NCBI RefSeq assembly: GCF_029968015.1
Contig: NZ_JASCIS010000052.1
Span: forward strand, 1 to 54,922
DNA: 54,922 nucleotides
Origin: Streptomyces luteolus
GTDB lineage: Bacteria; Actinomycetota; Actinomycetes; Streptomycetales; Streptomycetaceae
Direction of reading: 5' to 3'
Both the position numbers and the translations under genes were made by a program. Numbering within the stretch: the first letter of the stretch is position 1; every line of letters begins with the position of its first letter. This document shows, in pieces, positions 1 through 7,008 of the stretch. Below the pieces are notes generated by a model that worked only from the letters and a program-made list of their open reading frames with translations, was not told the origin of the DNA and did no database searches.

Positions 1-846
1 GAAGTTCGGGGCGGTGCGCAGCGGATGGGCGGCGGGCAGGGGCTCCCGGTCGAAGACGTCGGCGCCCGCGCCCGCGATCCAGCCCTCGTGCAGGGCGCGG
101 AGGAGGGCGTCCTGGTCGACGAGTGCCGCGCGGGAGGTGTTCACGAGGTACGCGCCGGGGCGCATCAGGCGCAGCTCGGGCTCGCCGATGAGGCCGCGCG
201 TACGGTCGCCGAGCTGGACGTGCAGGGAGACGAAGTCACTGCGGGACAGCAGGTGGGGGAGGGACGCGGCGAGCTCCACGTCGGCGGCCGCGGCGCGCTC
301 CGCGGTGAGGTTCTGGCTCCAGGCCGTCACGTCCATGCCGAAGGCGCGGCCGACCCGGGCGACCTTGGTGCCGATTCTGCCGAGCCCGACGACGCCGAGG
401 CGCCGCCCGTGCAGGTCGGCGCCGAGCGTGGACTGCCAGGGGCCGCCGTCCCGCAGCGCGCCGCCCTCCGGCAGGACGTGGCGGGCGAGACCGAGGATCA
501 GGGCCCAGGTCAGCTCGGCGGGCGGCTCGGAGTTGCTGGGTGTGCCGCAGACCGTCACGCCGTGCCGGGCGGCGGCGTCCAGGTCGACGGAGGCGTTGCG
601 CATCCCGGAGGTGATCAGCAGGCGCAGCTTGGGGAGGCGGGCGAGGAGCGAGGCGGGGAACGGGGTGCGCTCACGCATGATGACGACGATCTCGCAGTCC
701 GCGATCTCGGCGGCCACCGAGTCCTCGTCGTCCAGGTACTCGCGTACGACATGGATGTCGATGTCCTTGGCGAGCGGTGACCAGTCGGCCGTGGACAGGG
801 CGACGCCCTGGTAGTCGTCGAGCACGGCGCAGCGCAGCTTGGCCAT
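1..846 (-). CDS. D-isomer-specific 2-hydroxyacid dehydrogenase family protein (3' end outside the window)
   Basis: This NAD-dependent oxidoreductase reads left and runs off the window after 282 codons. The start is ATG at 846 (MAKLRCAVLDDYQG), preceded by a GGGAG Shine-Dalgarno. The middle has the Rossmann motif VVGLGRIGTKVARVGRAFG. It is followed by the family motif NTSRAALVDQDAL, which holds the catalytic Arg, and by DVFDREPLPAAHPL, which holds the His of the active-site region. The family reduces 2-keto acids or oxidises D-2-hydroxy acids, or uses phosphoglycerate-type substrates; the substrate here cannot be told. Only roughly the last 30-40 residues are missing. The gene is not visibly in an operon: the next gene to the right is a pseudogene on the opposite strand. 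Confidence 0.9.
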   Translation of the reverse strand, partial: MAKLRCAVLDDYQGVALSTADWSPLAKDIDIHVVREYLDDEDSVAAEIADCEIVVIMRERTPFPASLLARLPKLRLLITSGMRNASVDLDAAARHGVTVCGTPSNSEPPAELTWALILGLARHVLPEGGALRDGGPWQSTLGADLHGRRLGVVGLGRIGTKVARVGRAFGMDVTAWSQNLTAERAAAADVELAASLPHLLSRSDFVSLHVQLGDRTRGLIGEPELRLMRPGAYLVNTSRAALVDQDALLRALHEGWIAGAGADVFDREPLPAAHPLRTAPNF

Positions 847-984
847 TTCCACTCCCTCAGCGTGATCGTCCGCGGTCCACCGTCAGCGTAGACGGCGCTC
901 TCGGCGGACGAGCGGGCGACCGCCGCCCGCACCGGCGAAGCGGCCACCGAAGGCCGGACAGCACACTCAAGAGCCACCAGCGCG

Positions 985-1665
985 GGACGACTGGCACGCG
1001 GCGAGCGAGCGGCTGCACGCGACCAACAACTTCCCCGAACTCACCGGCAGGTTGCGCCCCGCGCCCTGCGAGGCGGCGGCTGTGTCCTCGCGATCAACCA
1101 GCCCGCGGTCACCATCAAGAGCGTCGAGGTGGCCGTCGCCGACGGCGGCTCGGGCCCGGCGGGCCTCGCGGCGGCCCAGCAGTTGACGCGGGTGGGGCAT
1201 ACGGTGGTGGTGTACGAGCGGGACGACCTGGCGGGCGAGCTGCGGCGGCGGCACGACGCGCTCGTGCTCGCGACGGGCACCACGGCCTGGCGTGAACTCC
1301 CGGTTCCGGGGCGGGAGTCAAGGGGCATGCACCAGGCGATGGAGTACCTGCCGTACGCCAACCGCGCCTGCCACGACCCGGAGGCGGACCGGCTCGGCAC
1401 CGCCCCCGCGGCGGACAAGGAGGACGGCCTGATCGGGCAGTTGGGGCTCGGACTTGACGAACGTGGGGTGCTGCGACGGGACTCCGGGTTCGCGACGGGC
1501 GCGCCCGGGGTGTACGCGGCGGGCGACGCGGCCCGCGGGCAGTCACTGATCGTCTGGGCCATCGCGGAGGGCCGGGCGGCGGCGGCCGCGGTGGACCGCT
1601 GCCTGACCGGAGCCACCCGCCTGCCCGCACCGATCACGGCGGACGCCCGGCCGATGCGGGCGTAG
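985..1665 (+). pseudogene. gltD: decayed glutamate synthase small subunit (gltD) remnant
   Basis: The translation matches GltD in pieces and in the right order. First comes DWHAASERLHATNNFPELTG plus CPAPCE-like and NQPAVTIKSVEV segments. Then come GSGPAGLAAAQQLTRVGHTV (FAD/NAD dinucleotide fold), RHDALVLATGTTAWRELPVP, HQAMEYLPYANR, and the C-terminal VYAAGDAARGQSLIVWAIAE with AAAAVDR. The first piece is in frame 2 and the rest in frame 1, so there is a frameshift at about 1075-1082. The N-terminal Fe-S cysteine region is gone, and so are about 35, 55 and 115 residues between the later blocks. A real GltD is about 480 residues; about 225 codons remain here. The open 178-codon stretch from 1129 is the shell of the pseudogene, not a functional protein. 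Confidence 0.85.
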
Positions 1666-1700
1666 CACCCCGCTGGAACCTCCCGCTCCGGTACGGAAGT

Positions 1701-2240
1701 TCAGGCCGCGGCCCGCTCGTCCGTGCCCGCCACCTTGCCGGTGGCGAGGGCGACCCGGTTCCAGGTGTTGATGGCGGTCATCAGGGCGATCAGCTGGGCC
1801 AGCTCCTCCTCGGAGAAGCGGGCGTCGGCGTCGGCGTACACGTCGTCCGGCACACCGCCCCCCGCGACCAGGGTGACGGACTCGGCGAGGGCGAGGGCGG
1901 CCTGCTCGCGCTCGGTGAAGAAGTGCCGGGCCTCGCGCCAGACGCCGACCATGTGCAGCCGCTCGTCGCTCTCACCCGCCTTACGGGCGTCACCGGTGTG
2001 CATGTGCAGGCAGTAGGCGCAGCCGTTCAGCTGCGAGGACCGGATCTGGACCAGCTCGACCAGGGCCGGGTCCAGGCCCGCGCGGGCGGCGGCGTCGAAG
2101 CCGATCAGCGCCTTGAAGGCGCGGGGCGCGGCCTTGGCGAAGTTGACCCGGACCGGCCGCCCGACCAGGGGGTTCGTCGTGTCGTACGTCGTCTCGTACG
2201 TCGTCTCGTACGTCGTCTCGTACGTCGTCTCGTTGCTCAT
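1701..2240 (-). CDS. carboxymuconolactone decarboxylase family (AhpD-like) protein
   Basis: This 179-residue protein is of the CMD/AhpD alkylhydroperoxidase type. The core is RSSQLNGCAYCLHMHTGDAR, with the redox CxxC and the downstream His (CxxCxxxH), followed by MHTGDARKAGE, EREQAALALAE and INTWNRVALATG. The family acts as a peroxide-reducing or decarboxylating all-alpha enzyme in the cytosol. I start it at ATG 2240 (MSNETTY) because a TAGGTT box lies 7 nt upstream, which predicts a leaderless mRNA. A GTG 6 nt further upstream is the alternative. The N-terminus holds four copies of ETTY encoded by a 12-bp tandem repeat, which is not part of the family fold. It is divergent from a MocR regulator only 47 bp away, which probably controls it. 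Confidence 0.9.
   Translation of the reverse strand: MSNETTYETTYETTYETTYDTTNPLVGRPVRVNFAKAAPRAFKALIGFDAAARAGLDPALVELVQIRSSQLNGCAYCLHMHTGDARKAGESDERLHMVGVWREARHFFTEREQAALALAESVTLVAGGGVPDDVYADADARFSEEELAQLIALMTAINTWNRVALATGKVAGTDERAAA
2182..2229. repeat. 12-bp tandem repeat, four perfect copies
   Basis: The unit TCGTACGTCGTC is repeated four times without a mismatch, with partial copies on each side. It lies inside the 5' end of the AhpD-like gene and keeps frame, adding ETTY units to the N-terminus. Confidence 0.95.
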
Positions 2241-2247
2241 GACCACG

Positions 2248-2279
2248 AACCTACGGGCCCGAAAGACCCACTGTAGGGT
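2248..2279. promoter_or_regulatory. overlapping divergent promoters and candidate MocR operator
   Basis: A TAGGTT box on the minus strand (2248-2253) is 7 nt before ATG 2240. A TAGGGT box on the plus strand (2274-2279) is 8 nt before ATG 2288. Each box falls about where the -35 of the other promoter would be. The imperfect palindrome ACCCACTGTAGGGT (2266-2279) covers one of them. A regulator bound here could control both genes. This is read from the sequence only. Confidence 0.5.
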
Positions 2280-2287
2280 GCAATTCC

Positions 2288-3730
2288 ATGGGAGTTTCTG
2301 AGGTCAATCACGGGCCCGCCGAGCCGTCGACCGGCACCGACCTGCACCTCGACCTCCCGCCCACCGGCAGCCGCCGCCTCGCCCTGCAGCACGCGCTGCG
2401 CTCAGCCGTACGGTCGGGCCGTCTCGCTCCCGGCACCCTGCTGCCGCCCTACCGCGCCCTCGCGGCCGACCTCGGCATCGCCCGCAACACCGTCGCCGAG
2501 GCGTACGCGGAGCTGGTCGCCGAGGGCTGGCTGGTCGCGCGCCAGGGCTCGGGCACCCGGGTCGCCGAGCGGGCCGCCCCCGCGAGCCCCGTCCGCGTAC
2601 CGAAGAAATCGCCCGCACGCGCGCGTGGGCCCCGGTTCGACCTGCGGCAGGGGCAGCCGGATCCGGCCTCGTTCCCGCGTACGGCCTGGGTGGCGTCCGT
2701 GCGGCGGGCCGTGAACGCGGCGCCGCACGAGGCGTTCGGGCCGGGCTCGCCGCAGGGCCGGACCGAGCTGCGCACGGCGCTCGCCACGTATCTGGCACGC
2801 GCGCGTGGCGTGCGGACCGACCCGGAGCGGATCGTGATCTGCGCGGGCTTCGCCCACGCGCTGCGGCTGCTGTTCGGCGGCGCGGGCGGGCGCGGCGGCG
2901 GCGCGCTTGAGGGTCCGCTCGCCGTGGAGGAGTACGGGCTCGCCTTCCATCGCGCGCTGCTCGCCGACGCGGCGGTACGGACGGTTCCGCTGCCGTTGGA
3001 CGAACAGGGCGCGCGCACCGACGAGTTGCGTGACCAGCGGGGTGTGCTGCTCTCCCCCGCGCACCAGTTCCCGACCGGCGGCCCGCTGCACGCGGAGCGG
3101 CGCGCGACGGCCGTCGACTGGGCACGCGCGCGTGGTGCCCTGGTGCTGGAGGACGACTACGACGGCGAGTTCCGCTACGACCGTCGTCCGGTGGGCGCGG
3201 TGCAGGGCCTCGACCCGGAGCGGGTGGTCTATCTCGGCTCGGTCAGCAAGAGCCTCTCCCCCGCGCTGCGGCTGGGCTGGATGGTGCTGCCCGAGCATCT
3301 GGTCGACGCCGTGCTGCGGGTCAAGGGCGAGCGGGAGGCATGGACGGGTGTGCCGGACCAGCTGGCGCTCGCGGACTTCCTCGAATGCGGCGCGTACGAC
3401 CGTCATGTGCGGCGGATGCGGCTGCGCTACCGGCGCCGGCGCGACCGTCTGGTGCAGGCCCTGGCGGCGCGCGCCCCGCACATCCCGGTCACCGGGGTCG
3501 CGGCGGGCCTGCACGCGGTGCTGCGGCTGCCGCCCGGCACGGAGCGGTCGACGCTGAAGGCGGCGCGGTGGCAGGGCCTCGCCCTGGACGGCCTGGCGGA
3601 GTTCCGGCACCCGGACGCGACGGGCGCGCGGCGCGAGGGCCTGGTCGTGGGGTACGCGACGCCACCGGAGCACGCCTACCCGGCGGCCGTGGACGCGCTG
3701 TGCGCCGTCCTGCCCCCTGACGGGTCGTGA
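2288..3730 (+). CDS. MocR/PdxR-type transcriptional regulator (GntR domain fused to aminotransferase fold)
   Basis: This 480-residue regulator has a winged-helix GntR domain at about residues 25-95 (ALRSAVRSGRLAPGTLLPPY, NTVAEAYAELVAEGWL). It is linked to a fold-type I aminotransferase domain from about residue 110 to the end. The PLP site is complete: EDDYDGEFRYDRRP with Asp289/290 and SVSKSLSPALRLGW with Lys321 as the Schiff-base lysine. MocR proteins sense PLP or amino-group ligands and act as repressors or activators of a divergent gene. Here that is the AhpD-like gene. No Shine-Dalgarno is visible; a TAGGGT box 8 nt upstream of the ATG suggests a leaderless transcript. Confidence 0.95.
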   Translation: MGVSEVNHGPAEPSTGTDLHLDLPPTGSRRLALQHALRSAVRSGRLAPGTLLPPYRALAADLGIARNTVAEAYAELVAEGWLVARQGSGTRVAERAAPASPVRVPKKSPARARGPRFDLRQGQPDPASFPRTAWVASVRRAVNAAPHEAFGPGSPQGRTELRTALATYLARARGVRTDPERIVICAGFAHALRLLFGGAGGRGGGALEGPLAVEEYGLAFHRALLADAAVRTVPLPLDEQGARTDELRDQRGVLLSPAHQFPTGGPLHAERRATAVDWARARGALVLEDDYDGEFRYDRRPVGAVQGLDPERVVYLGSVSKSLSPALRLGWMVLPEHLVDAVLRVKGEREAWTGVPDQLALADFLECGAYDRHVRRMRLRYRRRRDRLVQALAARAPHIPVTGVAAGLHAVLRLPPGTERSTLKAARWQGLALDGLAEFRHPDATGARREGLVVGYATPPEHAYPAAVDALCAVLPPDGS

Positions 3731-3742
3731 GAAGACGCGCGC

Positions 3743-4546
3743 CTACGGCTTGCGCCCGATCCCCACGAATCCCGGAGTCGGCCCCTCCGACTCGTCCGCC
3801 TCGAAGCCGTTCGCGCCCGGCTCCGGCCGCCAGCGCGTGACGATCTCGACGCCCGGCTCGACCAGTTCGAGGCCGTCGAAGAACCGGGCGACCTCGGCGC
3901 GGTCGCGCAGGGCGAGGGTGAGGCCGCGGGCGCGGTACATCTCGGTGGCGGCCCGCGCGTTGTCGGGCGTGAACTCGCCGGTGCCATGGGACAGCATCAG
4001 GTAGCTGCCCGACGGCAGCTCGGACATGAGGCTGCGCACCAGCTCGTACGCGCCCTGCTCGTCGGAGACGAAGTGCAGCAGGGCGATCAGGGAGAGCGCC
4101 ACCGGCCGGTCGAAGTCCAGGACTTCACGGGCCTGTTCGACGATGGTCCGCGGCTCCCGCGCGTCGGCCTGCAGATACTCGGTGACACCCTCGGGCGTCG
4201 AGCGCAGCAGGGCCTCCGCGTGCCGCAGCACGATCGGGTCGTTGTCGCAGTAGACGACCCGGCTCTCGGGGGCGACGCGCTGGGCGATCTGGTGGAGGTT
4301 CGGCTCGGTGGGGATGCCGGTGCCGATGTCCAGGAACTGCCGTACGCCCTGCCGGGCCAGCCAGTCCGTGCCGCGCTGCATGAAGGCGCGGTTGGCGCGG
4401 GCCATGGTCAGGGTGCGCGGGTCCATGGCGACGAGCTGCCTGCCCATCTCCACGTCGACGGGGTAGTTGTCCTTTCCGCCGAGGAACCAGTCGTACATCC
4501 GGGCCGGGTGCGGCCTGGTCGTGTCGATGGGGTCGGGCCCGGTCAT
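3743..4546 (-). CDS. SAM-dependent methyltransferase, DUF574 (S-adenosyl methyltransferase) family
   Basis: This 267-residue protein belongs to the actinomycete-specific methyltransferase family. It opens with the family signature TTRPHPARMYDWFLGGKDNY, followed by FLDIGTGIPTEPNLHQIAQ (SAM-binding motif I), VVYCDNDPIVLRHAEALL, YLQADAREP and LIALLHFVSDEQGAYELV. I use ATG 4546, which has GGAG 6 nt upstream; an in-frame TTG four codons earlier is less likely. The substrate is unknown for the family. Such genes often sit next to HTH/DUF397 pairs, as here, where the DUF397 gene starts 380 bp upstream on the same strand. It is convergent with the MocR gene, with 12 bp between the stops. Confidence 0.92.
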   Translation of the reverse strand: MTGPDPIDTTRPHPARMYDWFLGGKDNYPVDVEMGRQLVAMDPRTLTMARANRAFMQRGTDWLARQGVRQFLDIGTGIPTEPNLHQIAQRVAPESRVVYCDNDPIVLRHAEALLRSTPEGVTEYLQADAREPRTIVEQAREVLDFDRPVALSLIALLHFVSDEQGAYELVRSLMSELPSGSYLMLSHGTGEFTPDNARAATEMYRARGLTLALRDRAEVARFFDGLELVEPGVEIVTRWRPEPGANGFEADESEGPTPGFVGIGRKP

Positions 4547-4624
4547 GGCGCGCTCCAAGCGGTGAACGGAGAAAAGGAGGAAAAGAGATAAGGAGGAAAG
4601 GAGGAAACGGCGAAAGGGTGCGGC

Positions 4625-4924
4625 TCAGGACAGCAGGAAGTCGGCCTGGCCGGACTTCGCGCCCTGGATGAAGGCGTGGATCTCGCTGGTCGTGTAGATC
4701 AGGGCGGGCCCGTCCGGGTCGGCGGACTGGCGCACGGCGACGCGGCCGTCGGCGAGCTTCATCGCCTCGACGCAGTTGCCGCCGTTGCCGCCGCTCCAGG
4801 GCTTGTGCCAGCCCTCCGTGCCGAGGTCGCGCGCGGGCATCCCGTTGTAGACCCAGCCGCCCTCGTCGGCGCGGCCCGCGGGGTCCGCGGGGTCCACGTG
4901 GTCCTCGACGGATATGCGGTCCAT
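4625..4924 (-). CDS. DUF397 small regulatory protein
   Basis: This 99-residue DUF397 protein carries the family core WHKPWSGGNGGNCVEAMKLA ... VAVRQSADPDGPALIYTTSE followed by FIQGAKSGQADFL. DUF397 proteins in Streptomyces pair with a WhiJ-type XRE regulator encoded immediately upstream and are thought to modulate it during development or antibiotic control. The ATG follows the stop of the regulator gene with no gap (TGAATG). A Shine-Dalgarno (AAGGAG) lies inside the regulator's last codons, so the two are translationally coupled. Confidence 0.93.
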   Translation of the reverse strand: MDRISVEDHVDPADPAGRADEGGWVYNGMPARDLGTEGWHKPWSGGNGGNCVEAMKLADGRVAVRQSADPDGPALIYTTSEIHAFIQGAKSGQADFLLS

Positions 4925-5785
4925 TCACAGCTCCTTGCGGAGACCCCGGAGGATCTCCTTCGTGCGGTGTGCCGTCGCCGACTGCGCCGCCATCCGGTCC
5001 ATGACCTCCAGGTACGTGACGACCTCGGCCCGGCGGTCCAGATAGACCGCGCCGGTCAGGTACTCGGCGTAGACCATGTCCTGCAGCTCGGGCACCCCGA
5101 AGCGGAAGAGCACGAACGGGCCGTAGGTGCCCGGGTGGTGGCCCTGGGCGAACTCGGCGACCTGCAGGGTCACGTGGGGCAGCCGCGTGGCCTCCAGGAG
5201 GCGGTCGAGCTGCGCCCGCATCACCTCGGGCCCGCCGACCGTCCGGCGCAGCACGGTCTCGTCCATGACGACCCACAGCCTCGGGGCGTCGTCCTGGGCG
5301 AGCAGTTCCTGGCGCTGCATGCGCAGCGCCACATGCCGCTCGATCTCGGCGTCGTCGGTGCGGCCGACGGCTCCGGAGCGCATCACGGCACGGGCGTAGT
5401 CCTCGGTCTGCAGCAGACCGGGCACGAAGTGCGGCTCGTACGACCTGATCAGGCTGGCGGCGCCCTCCAGGCTGACGTACATGGAGAACCAGCTCGGCAG
5501 GATGTCGTGGTAGCGCTGCCACCAGCCGGCCTTGTTGGCCTCCTCGGCGAGCGTGACGAAGGAGTCGGCCTCCTCGTCATCGACGCCGTACGCCTTGAGC
5601 AGCAGCTGGAGATACGGAATCTTCAGCGTGACCTCGGCGGTCTCCATGCGGCGGACCGTGGCGGGGGCGACGCGCAGGACGCGTGCGGCCTCCTCGCGCT
5701 TGAGCCCGGCGTGCTCACGGAGCTCCTGGAGACGTTTGCCGAGAACGACCTGACCCACGGTGGGAGCGGACCGCGGTTCGCTCAC
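4925..5785 (-). CDS. WhiJ-like helix-turn-helix regulator (XRE HTH plus DUF5753)
   Basis: This 286-residue regulator has an N-terminal XRE HTH (GKRLQELREHAGLKREEAAR, LRVAPATVRRMETAEV) and a C-terminal DUF5753 domain (SYEPHFVPGLLQTEDYARAV, LPHVTLQVAEFAQGHHPGTY). I start it at GTG 5785 because GGAGG lies 6 nt upstream; the 61 codons upstream in the same frame are not family-like. It is the DNA-binding partner of the DUF397 protein that follows without a gap. It is divergent from an anti-sigma-type ATPase gene. This three-gene layout is the standard bldB/whiJ/abaA-like cassette of Streptomyces. The 265-bp divergent region holds a clean inverted repeat that could be its operator. Confidence 0.93.
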   Translation of the reverse strand: MSEPRSAPTVGQVVLGKRLQELREHAGLKREEAARVLRVAPATVRRMETAEVTLKIPYLQLLLKAYGVDDEEADSFVTLAEEANKAGWWQRYHDILPSWFSMYVSLEGAASLIRSYEPHFVPGLLQTEDYARAVMRSGAVGRTDDAEIERHVALRMQRQELLAQDDAPRLWVVMDETVLRRTVGGPEVMRAQLDRLLEATRLPHVTLQVAEFAQGHHPGTYGPFVLFRFGVPELQDMVYAEYLTGAVYLDRRAEVVTYLEVMDRMAAQSATAHRTKEILRGLRKEL

Positions 5786-5958
5786 TGCTGCCTCCGTCTC
5801 GCCTGGGGTCCGTCGCCGGTGATCGCTGTCGGCCAACGGGAAAAAAGCTGTCGGACATAGGAAAAAACGCTGCCCGCCAGCGGGAAAATCCCTGCCCGCG
5901 CGGCGCCGTACGGATGCCGCTGGAGAAGTGTGCCACGGGCACTCCGCGAGGAACACTG

Positions 5959-5979
5959 CACTCTGCACTTTTCAGAGTG
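5959..5979. promoter_or_regulatory. candidate operator of the WhiJ-like regulator
   Basis: A perfect inverted repeat of CACTCTG and CAGAGTG is separated by 7 nt. A second, offset inverted pair, AACACT (5952-5957) and AGTGTT (5990-5995), brackets it. The site lies in the divergent region between the regulator and the ATPase gene. Confidence 0.45.
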
Positions 5980-6050
5980 GCGCTTGCCAAGTGTTCGCGG
6001 CGGGGAGATAGTGGCAGGCGTGAACTCGTCCGCCCCGTTAGGAACCGGCC

Positions 6051-6518
6051 GTGGCACTCGGTAAGACCCATGCTGTGCAGTCCCCTGCCGGGGCGCCGTT
6101 CGGCGACCGCCGCTGCCGTTTCGAGCTGGCCGCGAGCCCCGACTCCGTGCCGCACGCCAGACGCCTGACGCGCGAGCACCTCTCGGGCTTCGCGGTGTGC
6201 CCCGACACCTGTGACACGGCGGCACTCGTCGTCTCCGAGCTGGTCACCAACGCCCTCGTGCACACGGTGAGCCGGCAGATCGTCTGCGACCTCACGGACG
6301 ACCCGACCGCGGGCCATGTCCGGATAGTCGTACGCGACGAGGGCCCCGGCAGGCACGGCGGCCCCCATCCGCACCCCGCGCGCTCCGGCGACGAGGACCA
6401 CGGCCGTGGCCTGCTGCTCGTCTCGGCGGTGAGCTCCGCGTGGGGCGCCCAGGAGGACGGGCCCGGCTTGATGGTCTGGGCCGAGCTGCCGCGGTCTGCC
6501 GGGGCGGCGGCCGCGTGA
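6051..6518 (+). CDS. anti-sigma-type ATP-binding regulatory protein (HATPase_c)
   Basis: This 155-residue protein has the GHKL kinase fold of RsbW/SpoIIAB type without a receiver or sensor part. The N box is VVSELVTNALVHT, the G1 box is DEGPGRHGG and the G2-like segment is GRGLLLVSAVSSAWGAQ. Starting at GTG 6051 (MALGKTH) there is an AGGAA Shine-Dalgarno. In Streptomyces such small ATPases accompany HTH/DUF397 pairs and may bind or phosphorylate a protein partner. The gene is divergent from the regulator pair. The partner is not visible in this window. Confidence 0.9.
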   Translation: MALGKTHAVQSPAGAPFGDRRCRFELAASPDSVPHARRLTREHLSGFAVCPDTCDTAALVVSELVTNALVHTVSRQIVCDLTDDPTAGHVRIVVRDEGPGRHGGPHPHPARSGDEDHGRGLLLVSAVSSAWGAQEDGPGLMVWAELPRSAGAAAA

Positions 6519-6570
6519 CGCGGGCCGAAGACGGTACGGGAGCGGCCCGCACGGAGACCGGGGTGGCGGG

Positions 6571-7008
6571 ATGCGCGTACTGACCTTGACGAAGCTCGCC
6601 TCGCTGGCGCGCCTGCCCCATGACGTTCCCCTGGAGCTGCCCGAGGGCATGACGACCCCGCTCGGCTGCGACGCCGTGGGCATGCCCGAGGAGTTCGGGC
6701 ACCAGGTACGGGCCCGGCTGCCGCGCATCGGCTGTGTGTACGAGGACGGCGCCCGCTGGTGGTGGATCGTTCCGTCGGGCTCCTCGGTCTCCCTGGACTG
6801 GCCGCTTCCGCTGCGGTACGCGGCGGGGGCGCGGCTCCCGTCCGGCCCGAGCGCGCCCCGGCTCGTGCACCGGCCCGAGGGCACGGCCCCCTACACGCCG
6901 CCGATCCCGCTGTACCTCACGGTCTGCCGGATCACGGGCACGGTCCCGCTCTGGATGCGTACGACGCGCACGGCACCGGCCTCGCCCACCGGGTGTCAGG
7001 GGCGGTAG
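6571..7008 (+). CDS. conserved hypothetical protein
   Basis: I do not recognise a domain in this 145-residue protein (MRVLTLTKLASLARLPHDVP...). It has no signal peptide and no membrane segment. It is rich in Pro and Arg, with a WWWIVPSG segment in the middle. It lies 52 bp downstream of the ATPase gene on the same strand, so it may share its transcript. Its 3' end overlaps the 3' end of the convergent amidohydrolase gene by 13 bp. Confidence 0.65.
   Translation: MRVLTLTKLASLARLPHDVPLELPEGMTTPLGCDAVGMPEEFGHQVRARLPRIGCVYEDGARWWWIVPSGSSVSLDWPLPLRYAAGARLPSGPSAPRLVHRPEGTAPYTPPIPLYLTVCRITGTVPLWMRTTRTAPASPTGCQGR

Noticed and set aside
1129..1665. Functional 178-residue oxidoreductase
   Set aside because: It has lost most of both dinucleotide-binding domains of GltD and its N-terminal part lies in another frame; the remains are best read as a pseudogene.
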